This document shows, piece after piece, positions 55,801 through 63,599 of a stretch of 64,000 nucleotides of DNA (positions within the stretch are counted from its first letter, which is position 1; each line of letters opens with the position of its first letter). The notes beneath the pieces were generated by a model. It saw only the letters and a program-made list of their open reading frames with translations, searched no databases and had not been told where the DNA came from. The DNA comes from Paludicola sp. MB14-C6 (GTDB taxonomy: Bacteria > Bacillota > Clostridia > Oscillospirales > Ruminococcaceae), in contig NZ_CP133133.1 in assembly GCF_030908625.1 (NCBI RefSeq), forward strand, positions 1,736,001 through 1,800,000. Direction: 5' to 3'. The position numbers were made by a program, and so were the translations under genes.

Positions 55801-56278
55801 CGAAGCAATTGCTGAAAAGAAAGGTGAACAAAAACAAGTACAAACGCATGAATGTTTAATCGACCTTCGTTTGGATGCACATATTCCGGAAGAATATATT
55901 GATGATACTTCACAGCGTATTGATATTTACCGTAAAATTGCGACGATTAAAACAAAAGAAGATAGCCTAGATGTAATAGACGAGTTAATCGACCGTTTCG
56001 GCGAGCCACCAAAAGCAGCGTTAAGCTTGATTGATGTTGCATTATTAAGGAATACGCTTGCAACATATGGCTTTGAAGAGATCAACGAGAAACCGCAAGG
56101 GCTATTATTGTACCCGAATAAATTGGATATGGATATTGCGCAAAAGCTGATTGAAGGAATCAAAGGCAGAGTTATGGTAAATGCGGGTAACCGTCCATAT
56201 ATTGTGGTAAAACCAATCCGTGGGCAAAAGGTAGATGCCGTTGCAATATTAAGAGAATGCGTTGATGCATTAGGATAA
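52829..56278 (+). CDS. mfd: Transcription-repair coupling factor
   Basis: 1149 aa, full length. Displaces stalled RNA polymerase and recruits UvrA. UvrB-like N-terminal module, RNA-polymerase-interaction domain (LEKGDLVVHVSHGIGVFEGI, about 490), helicase motor with Walker A CGDVGFGKTEVAMRA and DEEQRFG, then RGRVGRSNRRAFAY and the TRCF C-terminal domain. AGGAG before ATG, 36 nt after pth. Repeat R1 begins 10 bp after the stop. Confidence 0.96.
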   Translation: MKLYRHIASELEQFKSLVSNLESGKNPTLVVGLSQIHKAHFIYSTQDTLKKQTLIITHDELSARVLVEDINAMQGDTIAYLYPTRDFALRQVETASREYEQIRLGVLSRLLSGECRVAVASIEAVLQHTIPPSYLKERSFQIRLEGNYVLDELVQKLVRSGYENKPQVEGVCQFCVRGGILDVFPPNYAFPVRIEFWGDQVDTMAFFDIETQRRTERVDIVSITPANEVLFDSMDDLANKIEALIAKTKLQKAKEVFGKDLDHLRSRILLNSYDKYLCLAYDTPATIFDYLQDPICFVSEYSSMKERCKTYLWQYQEDIKLLLEEGEMSKPLCNLNQTLPYVMNRLDKIPTAYLDTFAHTNNDVKFASLLSINPIQTSSFGGELKLLCEDTAPLLEQGYAVVVLAGTSKAAMALAQDLQQLDMPAQYVTDSDQIAYNKITVVANTLSSGMEYPDIKVNIITTGRQADSKKRSERFKKGKQIRSLTDLEKGDLVVHVSHGIGVFEGIHKLEMQGIVKDYIKISYAGADTLYVPVTQLDLVSKYIGPKDDGKVKLNKLHSTEWQKTRSRVKKAVEDMADELILLYARRMQAKGYAFSEDTEWQKDFEQHFPYTETDDQLRCIEEIKADMERPVPMDRVLCGDVGFGKTEVAMRACFKCVMDNKQAAILCPTTILAWQHYQSFTKRFESFPINIEVLSRFRTPKQQKEILQKLKDGRIDIIIGTHRLVQKDIEFHDLGLAIVDEEQRFGVRHKERFKEMFTNVDMLNLSATPIPRTLNMAISGIRDMSTIEQAPQDRHPVQSYVLEHDMSILGDAIKKELRRGGQVYYIHNKIDSIELCASKIQAEVPEARIAVAHGRMEEKEITEIWRQLLEHEIDILVCTTIIETGVDVANCNTLIIENADHMGLSQLYQLRGRVGRSNRRAFAYFTFTRGKVLTEIANKRLSAIREFTKFGSGFRIAMRDLEIRGAGSILGAKQHGHMEAVGYDMYLRLLSEAIAEKKGEQKQVQTHECLIDLRLDAHIPEEYIDDTSQRIDIYRKIATIKTKEDSLDVIDELIDRFGEPPKAALSLIDVALLRNTLATYGFEEINEKPQGLLLYPNKLDMDIAQKLIEGIKGRVMVNAGNRPYIVVKPIRGQKVDAVAILRECVDALG

Positions 56279-56287
56279 AGAGGAGTA

Positions 56288-56381
56288 CCCTCTCAGTTTC
56301 GCTTTGCTCAACAGCTCTCCCAAGGGAGAGCCGTTTTTGCCTCTCCTTTAGGAGAGGGGAACCGCTGCAGCGGTGGAGAGG
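56288..56381 (+). repeat. 94-bp GC-rich hairpin repeat (R1), left of the first DUF559 gene
   Basis: Begins CCCTCTCAG and ends GGTGGAGAGG, so its tips are inverted repeats. Inner hairpins: GCTCTCCC/GGGAGAGC (56314-56331), CCTCTCC/GGAGAGG, and the perfect palindrome CCGCTGCAGCGG (56362-56373). A second copy of the same length and orientation is R2 at 56758-56851. Confidence 0.85.
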
Positions 56382-56417
56382 TTGAATATGCAAAATCTTT
56401 GCTAATAGGTGATAAAA

Positions 56418-56774
56418 ATGTATGACTATAATAAAAAGCTGGTTGTAAGAGCAAAACAATTAAGAAAAGAAATGACAAAGCAAGAGCATCATTTGTGGTA
56501 TGATTTTTTACGAGGTTTATCAGTCAAAGTGTATAAACAAAAAGTGATAGGAAATTATATTGTAGATTTTTATTGTGATAAAGCAAAGCTCGTTATTGAA
56601 CTAGATGGTAGCCAGCATTTTACTGAAATGGCAATGGATTATGATAAAGAAAGAACAGCAATATTATCAAATTTAGGTATAACCGTAATACGGTTTACCA
56701 ATCAAGAAGTGGAAGAACAATTTGAAGTTGTATGCGAAAAAATAAATTCGTTAATTACCCTCTCAGACAGCTAA
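56418..56774 (+). CDS. DUF559 endonuclease-like protein, copy 1
   Basis: 118 aa. ARAKQLRKEM-type start (VVRAKQLRKEMTKQEHHLW), then VIGNYIVDFYCDKAKLVIEL with DGSQHF following and VIRFTNQEV, the DUF559 core, which has a PD-(D/E)XK/Vsr-like nuclease fold. ATG 56418 has AGGTG upstream; GTG 56409 is an alternative. The last five codons and the stop lie inside repeat R2. Bracketed by direct 94-bp hairpin repeats. About half its core residues match the second copy at 60558. Nuclease activity is inferred from fold only. Confidence 0.85.
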   Translation: MYDYNKKLVVRAKQLRKEMTKQEHHLWYDFLRGLSVKVYKQKVIGNYIVDFYCDKAKLVIELDGSQHFTEMAMDYDKERTAILSNLGITVIRFTNQEVEEQFEVVCEKINSLITLSDS

Positions 56775-56851
56775 CGCTGCCAGCTCTCCCAAGGGCGAGC
56801 CTAAAAAAGCCTCTCCTTTAGGAGAGGGGAACCGCTACAGCGGTGGAGAGG
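56758..56851 (+). repeat. 94-bp GC-rich hairpin repeat (R2), right of the first DUF559 gene
   Basis: Same length and orientation as R1, sharing CCCTCTCAG at the start and AGGAGAGGGGAACCGCT and GGTGGAGAGG at the end. It differs mostly in the first stem (GACAGCTAACGCTGCC here). It contains the 3' end and stop codon of the DUF559 gene. Confidence 0.85.
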
Positions 56852-56892
56852 TCGTTCTCACATAATTTCCAAATTAATTGAATAAATATATC

Positions 56893-56930
56893 AATTACGG
56901 ACACAATACAAGTGTTCGTAATTTTTTTTT
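56893..56930 (+). terminator. Terminator after the first DUF559 unit
   Basis: Stem AATTACGGACAC / GTGTTCGTAATT (one G-T pair) with a 7-nt loop, then a run of T. Confidence 0.85.
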
Positions 56931-57328
56931 GGTAACTTTATTGGTAATATACTAATACATTTACTAAAAAATAAAAACCATAACATATACTTAATGGCTA
57001 ATTATTACAAAAACAAGAGGAAACTGTAACCTTGATGACAAAATTTTAATTAAAAAATGGAAAATAGGGCTTGATTAATTGGTAAATTAATGATATGTTT
57101 ATGGTAGTCCGAACCAAAGGTTTGGATAGAGGGCATAACAAGTGTAATTAAGTTAAGTAATAAGCTTAAAAAGTTCACTAGAAATAGATTAGAACTCGGA
57201 TAGCGAAGTGCTTCGCTCAATCGTGTTTGGTAATGCCGTATCGTTTTTAAGATGCATAACGATGTTTTTTGTCTTTTGGTTATAAAAGCATAATAAAGAT
57301 ATTATTTGCTAATATTTTTATAATGTAC
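56931..57328. other. Gene-free stretch with several inverted repeats
   Basis: About 400 bp with no credible ORF. Inverted repeats: ATTAATT/AATTAAT (57074-57091), CCAAA/TTTGG near 57114, and AGCGAAG/CTTCGCT (57202-57217). A weak terminator-like ATCGTT...AACGAT followed by T-rich sequence lies at about 57239-57270. It could hold a small structured RNA; I could not assign a known class. Confidence 0.3.
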
Positions 57329-57357
57329 TTGCATTGGTTAAAAATGTATGGTATTAT
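57329..57357 (+). promoter_or_regulatory. Promoter for the Ig-like exported protein
   Basis: TTGCAT (57329-57334), 17-bp spacer, TATTAT (57352-57357). The transcript start would fall near an ACATAA/TTATGT inverted repeat (about 57362-57382). Confidence 0.65.
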
Positions 57358-57414
57358 TGAGACATAATTACATACGTTATGTAAATGTATGATGAAAGAA
57401 GAGGTAATCAAAAC

Positions 57415-58695
57415 ATGAAAAAGAAAATCCTTGCAACCCTTTTAGCTGTTTGCCTATGCGTAGGCATTGCTATTCCTGCAGTTTTTGCTGCTGCAACAAA
57501 TCCTCTAGCTATTTCAACTTTAAAAGTTGACAAAGCTAGTTATGCAATCGGTGTTTCTGCAGCAACAGCTGGTGAAGATGTTACTATCGTAGCTAAAGCA
57601 ACAGGTGCAGACGGTAAAGATCTAAAATTAGAAGGTGTTGAATTTAAAGTAACATCTGATAACCAATTAGTTGTTCCAGATGCTGCGACACTAACTTGTC
57701 TCAGTGGTGATGATGCTGGTAAAATCGTAATTCCAGTTGGAACAAAATTAGGTAAAGCTAACGTAACAATTGCAGCTAATGGCTTAAAAGCTACTACTGC
57801 TATTGAAATTGCTGCTGATGTTTACCCAACAAGTGTAACTGTTAAAGAATCAAAAACAGTTGTTGCAACAACATATGCTGAAAAAGAAGCAAAATTTGAG
57901 TATGTTGTTTCTCCATCAAACACTAATATCCCTGTAGTTGCTACATGGGACGCTTCTGTTGCTGGTATGGCTACTAATGGAACATTCACAGCAACTGATG
58001 CTACAGCCGCTGGTGCTTACAATGCTAAAGTTAAATTAACTTTCACTGGTAAAGACGGTAAACCTGCAGAATTAGCTGCTGTTGGCGTTCTTAACGTTGT
58101 TAAAGCTGAAAATGTTAAAACTATTTCTCTTCCAGCTTCTATGGATGTTGTTGCTGGTCAAAAAGCTAAAGCTCCTACTGTAACTTATAATCCAGCAAAT
58201 GCAAATGCTGGTAAAGTAATCACTTGGGTAATAGAAAACGAAACTGAGAAAACTAAAGAAGTTGCTACAATTGATACAAAGACTGGTGAAATCACTGGTG
58301 TAGGCGCTGGTTCAGTAATTGTTGTTGCTACTACTGCTGGTAATGTTTCTGATAAAATCCAAGTTAATGTAGTTGGTGCTATTAAAGCAACTAAAGTTAC
58401 TTTAGATAAAGCTGCTGCTGATTTAGAAGTTGCTAAAACTCTAACTCTAAAAGCAACAATTGACCCATCAAACTCAAATGATAAAGTTGAATGGTCTACT
58501 TCTGACGCTGCAATCGCTACAGTTAAAGATGGCGTTGTAACTGGTGTTAAAGCTGGTACAGCTACAATTACAGTTAAAGTTGGCGAACAAACTGCTAAAT
58601 GTGTAGTAACAGTTAAAGCTGCTGCTCCTGTAGCTCCAAGCAAACCATCTAAGAACCCACAAACTGGTGATAGCTTATTTGCAAACTTATTCTAA
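57415..58695 (+). CDS. Exported Ig-like (BIG2) domain protein with truncated sorting-type tail
   Basis: 426 aa. Signal peptide (KKKILATLLAVCLCVG, cut near AVFAA, about residue 25). Ala/Thr/Val-rich body with repeated Ig-like modules; the last (about 330-410: ATKVTLDKAAADLEV, ATIDPSNSNDKVEWSTSD, VTGVKAGTATITVKVG) is a clear BIG2 domain. The C-terminus, PSKPSKNPQTGDSLFANLF, has a sortase-like NPQTG but only eight residues after it, with no membrane helix or basic tail. ATG 57415 has GAGG upstream. Likely secreted or loosely cell-wall associated, and well expressed judging from its strong promoter and terminator. Confidence 0.85.
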   Translation: MKKKILATLLAVCLCVGIAIPAVFAAATNPLAISTLKVDKASYAIGVSAATAGEDVTIVAKATGADGKDLKLEGVEFKVTSDNQLVVPDAATLTCLSGDDAGKIVIPVGTKLGKANVTIAANGLKATTAIEIAADVYPTSVTVKESKTVVATTYAEKEAKFEYVVSPSNTNIPVVATWDASVAGMATNGTFTATDATAAGAYNAKVKLTFTGKDGKPAELAAVGVLNVVKAENVKTISLPASMDVVAGQKAKAPTVTYNPANANAGKVITWVIENETEKTKEVATIDTKTGEITGVGAGSVIVVATTAGNVSDKIQVNVVGAIKATKVTLDKAAADLEVAKTLTLKATIDPSNSNDKVEWSTSDAAIATVKDGVVTGVKAGTATITVKVGEQTAKCVVTVKAAAPVAPSKPSKNPQTGDSLFANLF

Positions 58696-58738
58696 GAATA
58701 AATTTCAATAAACGAAACTAAGTTTTAAGTGAATGTTT

Positions 58739-58768
58739 AAGAGCAAGCACAATCGTGCTTGCTCTTTT
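58739..58768 (+). terminator. Terminator of the Ig-like protein gene
   Basis: A 12-bp stem (AAGAGCAAGCAC / GTGCTTGCTCTT) and a 4-nt loop, then T. Confidence 0.9.
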
Positions 58769-58782
58769 CATGTCTCTATGAG

Positions 58783-59233
58783 AATCGACTCCCTCAGTCA
58801 GCTAACGCTGCCAGCTCCCTCTAGGAGGGCGCCTTTTTTGCCTTCCTCTTTGAGGAAGGTGGCACCGAAGGTGACGGATAGAGTATTTTGAAAAGGGGAA
58901 ACCGTCCGCAGATGGAGGGGGATTGGATAGCGAACAAAAATAAGTGGGGAATCGACTCCCTCAGTCAGCTAACGCTGCCAGCTCCCTCTAGGAGGGCGCC
59001 TTTTTTGCCTTCCTCTTAGAGGAAGGTGGCACCGAAGGTGACGGATAGAGTATTTTGAAAAGGGGAAACCGTCGGCAGACGGAGGGGGATTGGATAGCGA
59101 ACAATAAATTGGTGGGGAAACGACTCCCTCAGTCAGCTAACGCTGCCAGCTCCCTCGGAGAGGGAGCCAAGAAAGAAACCCTAATCCCCCTTGTCAAAGG
59201 GGGAAACCGTCGGCAGACGGAGGGGGATTATTT
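58783..59233 (+). repeat. Tandem array of a 167-bp hairpin repeat
   Basis: Unit 1 58783-58949, unit 2 58950-59117 (almost identical), and a shorter, rearranged unit 3 from about 59118 to 59233. Each begins AATCGACTCCCTCAGTCAGC (unit 3 starts AACGACT), contains GGAGGGCGCC and CCTTCCTCT/AGAGGAAGG hairpins, and ends ACCGTC..GACGGAGGGGGATT. Together with 59234-59276 this fills the gap between the Ig-like gene and the manA promoter; the short open frames inside are repeat-derived. Confidence 0.85.
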
Positions 59234-59276
59234 TGGTGAACCTCTTATTTTTCTTCTTCAAAACACAAAACAATGA

Positions 59277-59305
59277 TTGCGTTTTTATCGTGTTTTGGTT
59301 ATAAT
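59277..59305 (+). promoter_or_regulatory. Promoter for manA
   Basis: TTGCGT (59277-59282), 17-bp spacer, perfect TATAAT (59300-59305), 73 bp before the start. Confidence 0.65.
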
Positions 59306-59378
59306 GATAACATGAGAAATAAAGCGTACAGGTAAGAGAAAAATGCGCTTGCGATAACGAAAAGTGAGGGAAAATAAA

Positions 59379-60341
59379 ATGTATCCATTAAAGCTAACTG
59401 CGCCATTAAAAGACTATATTTGGGGCGGAACAAAGCTAAAAACTGATTATAATAAACAAACTGATTTACAAAAGGTAGCTGAAAGCTGGGAACTATCTTG
59501 TCATAAAGACGGTAACTCCATCATAGCAAACGGCGAATATGCTGGGAAAACATTGGTTGAATATATCGAGCAAAATGGGAAAGCTGTATTAGGAACGAAT
59601 TGTGATCGCTTTGAAAACTTTCCGATTCTAATTAAGCTAATTGATGCAAAGGACAACCTTTCCGTACAAGTTCACCCTGAAAACGAATATGCATTACGTG
59701 TTGAAGGGGAATATGGAAAAACGGAAATGTGGTATATCGTGGATTGTGAAGAAGGAGCAAGCTTGCTTTACGGCTTCAAACATGATATTTCAAAAGAGGA
59801 ATTTAAACAAAGAATTGAAAACAATACCTTATTAGAGGTATGTAATAAAGTTGAAGTGAAAAAGGGCGATGTATTCTTTATTGATGCCGGAACACTTCAC
59901 GCAATCGGCAGTGGCATTTTAATTGCTGAAATTCAACAAAACTCTAACACTACTTATCGTATTTACGATTACGGTAGAGTAGGCGTTGACGGCAAACCTC
60001 GTGAACTACATGTTGATAAGGCGATTGATGTAACAAATTTATGCCCACCAACTAAACCAACAACTCCACAAGGTAAAACAGAGAAATATGATGGTTATAC
60101 AAAAACATTACTATCTACTTGTGAATATTTTACTGTATATGCATTGGACATTGAATTAAAAGCAGATTTTAATGTGGACAACACTTCTTTCCAATCTGTA
60201 CTTTGCTTAGAGGGAACTTTGGTATTATCAAGCGAAAACGGTACGATTACGCTGCAAAAAGGCGATAGCGTATTTTTACCTGCTAATTATGGTAACTATA
60301 CATTACAAGGCAAAGCAAATGTTGTTTTAACAATGGTGTAA
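59379..60341 (+). CDS. manA: Mannose-6-phosphate isomerase, class I
   Basis: 320 aa cupin-type zinc enzyme interconverting mannose 6-phosphate and fructose 6-phosphate. LKDYIWGGTKLKTDY near the start, SVQVHPENEYA (zinc His), GKTEMWYIVD (zinc Glu), and DAGTLHAIGSG with the later His. ATG 59379 follows GAGGG at 8 nt. Short Firmicute form. Confidence 0.94.
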   Translation: MYPLKLTAPLKDYIWGGTKLKTDYNKQTDLQKVAESWELSCHKDGNSIIANGEYAGKTLVEYIEQNGKAVLGTNCDRFENFPILIKLIDAKDNLSVQVHPENEYALRVEGEYGKTEMWYIVDCEEGASLLYGFKHDISKEEFKQRIENNTLLEVCNKVEVKKGDVFFIDAGTLHAIGSGILIAEIQQNSNTTYRIYDYGRVGVDGKPRELHVDKAIDVTNLCPPTKPTTPQGKTEKYDGYTKTLLSTCEYFTVYALDIELKADFNVDNTSFQSVLCLEGTLVLSSENGTITLQKGDSVFLPANYGNYTLQGKANVVLTMV

Positions 60342-60347
60342 AGGGAG

Positions 60348-60376
60348 AATCTCCCTCCGTCTTTAGCAAGGGGGAT
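60348..60376 (+). repeat. Short variant of the AATCCCCCTCCGTC repeat, upstream of the second DUF559 gene
   Basis: Begins AATCTCCCTCCGTC and ends TTTAGCAAGGGGGATT; compared with 61000-61046 it lacks 17 internal bases. It starts 7 bp after the manA stop. Confidence 0.75.
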
Positions 60377-60381
60377 TAAGC

Positions 60382-60428
60382 CTTGCCTCCCTTGAAAAAG
60401 GGAGGGGAACCGCTTGCGGTGGTGGGAT
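60382..60428 (+). repeat. 47-bp hairpin repeat, left of the second DUF559 gene
   Basis: CTTGCCTCCCTTGAAAAAGG at its start, ending CGCTTGCGGTGGTGGGAT. It matches 60915-60961 at 46 of 47 positions in the same orientation. Confidence 0.85.
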
Positions 60429-60557
60429 GGTTATATCACACCAATTAAAATTTTATCGTAGGGTGATTCTATGTGGTCGCCCATAATCGAAACAGCTTGA
60501 AGGCAAATGAGATAAAGTTACAGGTGTAAGATTTAACTTCAAAAGAGGGCGAACTAT

Positions 60558-60968
60558 ATGAGAAAACATAACCCTAAATTGACACCAAGAGCAAAAGAAC
60601 TCCGAAAGGGAATGACACCTCAAGAAAAAAGGTTATGGTACAATTATTTGAATCAATTACCTATTCGCTTTCTCCGCCAAAAAATAATATGTAATTATAT
60701 TGTTGATTTTTACTGCGCTAAGTTAAAATTAGCAATAGAAATCGATGGCACACAACATTTTACACAAGATGCAATTCAATATGATATTCAGCGAACACAT
60801 ATTTTGAATACTTATGATATAGAGGTTATTCGCTTTAATAATCATGAAGTCGATAATAATTTTTATAGTGTTTGTGGTAAGATTGACTATATTATCAAAA
60901 AACGTGGAAATAATCTTGCCTCCCTTGAAAAAGGGAGGGGGACCGCTTGCGGTGGTGGGATAAAATAA
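60558..60968 (+). CDS. DUF559 endonuclease-like protein, copy 2
   Basis: 136 aa. Same family as the gene at 56418: LTPRAKELRKGMTPQEKRLW, then NYIVDFYCAKLKLAIEIDG with TQHF and VIRFNNHEV. The last 20 residues (from about LASLEKGRG) are encoded by the downstream 47-bp repeat, so the natural end may have been extended by the repeat. GAGGGCG before ATG. Bracketed by direct copies of a hairpin repeat, as in the first unit. Confidence 0.85.
   Translation: MRKHNPKLTPRAKELRKGMTPQEKRLWYNYLNQLPIRFLRQKIICNYIVDFYCAKLKLAIEIDGTQHFTQDAIQYDIQRTHILNTYDIEVIRFNNHEVDNNFYSVCGKIDYIIKKRGNNLASLEKGRGTACGGGIK
60915..60961 (+). repeat. 47-bp hairpin repeat, right of the second DUF559 gene
   Basis: Direct copy of 60382-60428 with one substitution; overlaps the last codons of the DUF559 gene. 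Confidence 0.85.
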
Positions 60969-60999
60969 CGCCGCACTTAAAAATACGATATAAACCAAA

Positions 61000-61046
61000 A
61001 ATCCCCCTCCGTCTACGGACGGTGTCCCCCTTTAGCAAGGGGGATT
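61000..61046 (+). repeat. AATCCCCCTCCGTC hairpin repeat
   Basis: 47 bp with inverted tips (AATCCCCC / GGGGGATT), an inner CCGTC-TACG-GACGG hairpin and CCCCCTT-TAGC-AAGGGGG. It is related to the shorter 60348-60376 and, reverse-complemented, to the end of the 167-bp tandem units. Confidence 0.8.
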
Positions 61047-61108
61047 CGAAATAAATTATTCGCACCCCCCAAAAAAAGAATATATGAATATAAAGGAGAT
61101 ACTTGAAC

Positions 61109-62065
61109 ATGAAATACTATTTAGGAATTGACTTAGGCGGTACCAATATCGCTGCCGGTGTAGTAGATGAAAACTACAAAATAATTGCTCAAGCAAGCGT
61201 AAGAACAAATAGCCCTCGTCCTGCTGACGATATAGCAGATGATATGGCTTTTGTTGCAATGGAAGCATTGAAAAAAGCCGAAATTGATATGAACGATATT
61301 GAGTGGGTTGGTGTAGGCGCACCAGGTTCTATTAACCAAGATACAGGAATTGTTGAATATTCCAATAACCTTGGTTTCTTAGATGTTCCTTTAAAGAAAA
61401 TGCTAGAAGAAAGAATGCAAAAGACCGTTTACATTGAAAACGATGCCAATGCAGCAGCTTATGGTGAATATAAAGCAGGAAGCGCAAAAAGCGTTGACAT
61501 TTCTGTAATGGTTACTTTGGGAACAGGCGTTGGCGGCGGTATCGTTATCAACAACAAGATTTATACGGGCTTTAACTATTGTGGTGCAGAACTTGGTCAT
61601 GCCGTTATTAAATTGGATGGTAGACCATGTACTTGTGGCCGTCGTGGCTGCTTAGAAGCATATGCAAGCGCAACAGGTTTAATTCAAACAACAAAAGAGC
61701 TTATGCAAGAGAATAAAGATTCAGCACTATGGGAAATTTGCGGTGGCGACATTAGCCGTGTAAATGGTAGAACTGCGTTTGACGGTGTGCGTCAAGACGA
61801 TGCAACAGCAAAAAAAGTAGTTGATTTATATGTAAAACAGCTTGCTTGCGGTATTACAAATATCATTAATATCTTCCAACCGGATATGTTATGTATCGGT
61901 GGAGGTATTAGCCGTGAGGGTGATAATTTATTAAATCCATTAAAAGAAATTATCAATCAAGAAGTATATTCAAGAAACAGCGAACGAAACACCAAAATTG
62001 TTGTTGCTACATTAGGAAATGATGCAGGAATTATTGGTGCTGCATTATTAGGTTTATCACACTAA
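61109..62065 (+). CDS. ROK family glucokinase
   Basis: 318 aa. YYLGIDLGGTNIAAGVVD (phosphate loop), IENDANAAAYGEY, TLGTGVGGGIVI, and the zinc motif CTCGRRGCLEAYAS. Phosphorylates glucose; other hexoses are possible. ATG 61109 is matched to the family N-terminus, with AAAGGAG upstream; TTG 61103 is an alternative. Confidence 0.92.
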   Translation: MKYYLGIDLGGTNIAAGVVDENYKIIAQASVRTNSPRPADDIADDMAFVAMEALKKAEIDMNDIEWVGVGAPGSINQDTGIVEYSNNLGFLDVPLKKMLEERMQKTVYIENDANAAAYGEYKAGSAKSVDISVMVTLGTGVGGGIVINNKIYTGFNYCGAELGHAVIKLDGRPCTCGRRGCLEAYASATGLIQTTKELMQENKDSALWEICGGDISRVNGRTAFDGVRQDDATAKKVVDLYVKQLACGITNIINIFQPDMLCIGGGISREGDNLLNPLKEIINQEVYSRNSERNTKIVVATLGNDAGIIGAALLGLSH

Positions 62066-62074
62066 ACAGTAGAT

Positions 62075-62109
62075 GGGATATGAGGTTGCAATATGCAGTC
62101 ACATATCCC
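62075..62109 (+). terminator. Hairpin after the ROK kinase gene
   Basis: GGGATATG pairs with CATATCCC, with an inner TGCA-ATA-TGCA. No clear T run, so termination is uncertain. Confidence 0.45.
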
Positions 62110-62112
62110 TAC

Positions 62113-62141
62113 TTGTATTTAGAGCTTTAATGCTGTATAAT
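62113..62141 (+). promoter_or_regulatory. Promoter for glyA
   Basis: TTGTAT (62113-62118), 17-bp spacer, TATAAT (62136-62141), about 90 bp before the start. Confidence 0.6.
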
Positions 62142-62231
62142 TAATTAGTAAATTATGTATTCGATAATAGGTAAATAAAAATTAATATAAATGGTAGTGA
62201 GTTGCAAATATAAATTAAGGAGTCGTTTTGA

Positions 62232-63485
62232 ATGTACAAAGAAATGCTAGATACAATTGGTTATGTAGGCCAATACGATGAAGATGTTGCAAAAGCAATG
62301 AATCTTGAATTAAAACGTCAACGTAGAAATATTGAATTGATTGCAAGTGAGAATATTGTTTCTCCTGCAGTTATGGCTGCAATGGGCTCTGTTTTAACCA
62401 ATAAATATGCAGAAGGATACCCATCAAAGCGTTACTATGGCGGATGTGAATGCGTTGATATTGTAGAAAATATCGCAATCGAACGTGCGAAGAAGTTGTT
62501 TGGTGCAGAACACGCAAACGTGCAACCTCATTCCGGTGCGCAAGCGAACCTTGCTGTTTATTTTGGATTATTGGAACATGGCGATACCATTTTAGGTATG
62601 AATCTCGCTCATGGCGGCCATTTAACACATGGATCTCCTGTTAACATGAGCGGTAAATATTTTAATTTTATTCCATATGGCGTAGATGATGTAACCAATA
62701 CAATTGATTATGATAAGTTAGAAGCTTTGGCAAAAGAACATAAACCAAAGATGATCGTAGCTGGAGCAAGTGCATACCCAAGAGAAATTGATTTTAAACG
62801 TATTAGCGAGATAGCAAAAAGCGTTGACGCTTATTTCATGGTAGATATGGCTCATATCGCAGGCTTAGTAGCAGCAGGATTGCATATTTCACCTGTGCCG
62901 TATGCAGATGTTGTAACAACTACAACTCATAAAACACTGAGGGGCCCTCGTGGTGGCATGATTCTTTGTAAAGAAGAGCTTGCAATGAAAATTAACAAAG
63001 CAATTTTCCCTGGTACTCAAGGTGGTCCTTTAATGCATGTGATTGCTGCAAAAGCTGTGTGCTTTGGCGAGGCGTTAACGGATGATTTTAAACAATATCA
63101 AAAGACAGTTGTGGAAAATGCGAAAGCACTAGCAGATGCTTTAATGGCAAAAGGCTTTAAGTTGCTTTCAAATGGAACAGATAATCATTTAATGCTCCTT
63201 GATTTAAGAAACTTTGATATTACAGGTAAAGAGTTGGAAAAACGTTTAGATGAAGTATATATTACAGTTAATAAAAATGCAATTCCAAATGATCCACAAA
63301 GTCCATTTATAACAAGTGGTATTCGTATTGGTACTCCTGCAATTACAAGCAGAGGAATGGTTCCTGCTGATATGGAGATTATCGCAGATTGTATTTATAA
63401 AACAGCAACTGATTTTGAAAACACAGCTGATGAAGTAAGAAAAACTGTCGACGCATTGTGTGCAAAATATCCATTATACGAATAA
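62232..63485 (+). CDS. glyA: Serine hydroxymethyltransferase
   Basis: 417 aa PLP enzyme converting serine and tetrahydrofolate to glycine and methylene-tetrahydrofolate. [48 protein letters not shown] and the PLP lysine in [20 protein letters not shown] before ATG. Monocistronic. Confidence 0.97.
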   Translation: MYKEMLDTIGYVGQYDEDVAKAMNLELKRQRRNIELIASENIVSPAVMAAMGSVLTNKYAEGYPSKRYYGGCECVDIVENIAIERAKKLFGAEHANVQPHSGAQANLAVYFGLLEHGDTILGMNLAHGGHLTHGSPVNMSGKYFNFIPYGVDDVTNTIDYDKLEALAKEHKPKMIVAGASAYPREIDFKRISEIAKSVDAYFMVDMAHIAGLVAAGLHISPVPYADVVTTTTHKTLRGPRGGMILCKEELAMKINKAIFPGTQGGPLMHVIAAKAVCFGEALTDDFKQYQKTVVENAKALADALMAKGFKLLSNGTDNHLMLLDLRNFDITGKELEKRLDEVYITVNKNAIPNDPQSPFITSGIRIGTPAITSRGMVPADMEIIADCIYKTATDFENTADEVRKTVDALCAKYPLYE

Positions 63486-63503
63486 TAAATTGCGTATCAC
63501 GAT

Positions 63504-63531
63504 AAACGGCAGGCTTTGTGCCTGCCGTTTT
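63504..63531 (+). terminator. glyA terminator
   Basis: An 11-bp stem (AAACGGCAGGC / GCCTGCCGTTT), 5-nt loop, T tail. Confidence 0.9.
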
Positions 63532-63599
63532 CAGCCGAGAAGTCAACGGGAAATATAACAATTGTATATTTACAATTTACAATAAAAAGGAGAATGAAC

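Noticed and set aside
57061..57275. Known riboswitch (c-di-GMP or similar) before the Ig-like gene
   Set aside because: The conserved aptamer bases I know are not present, and a promoter lies between this stretch and the gene.
58185..58643. 152-codon open frame opposite the Ig-like gene
   Set aside because: It arises from the Ala/Thr/Val-rich codons of the plus-strand gene; no ribosome site.
58783..59233. CRISPR array
   Set aside because: The units are 167 bp with almost no unique spacer between them and no cas genes nearby; they are tandem hairpin repeats.
59055..59276. 73-codon open frame in the tandem repeat region
   Set aside because: It is composed of repeat sequence and would not encode a conserved protein.
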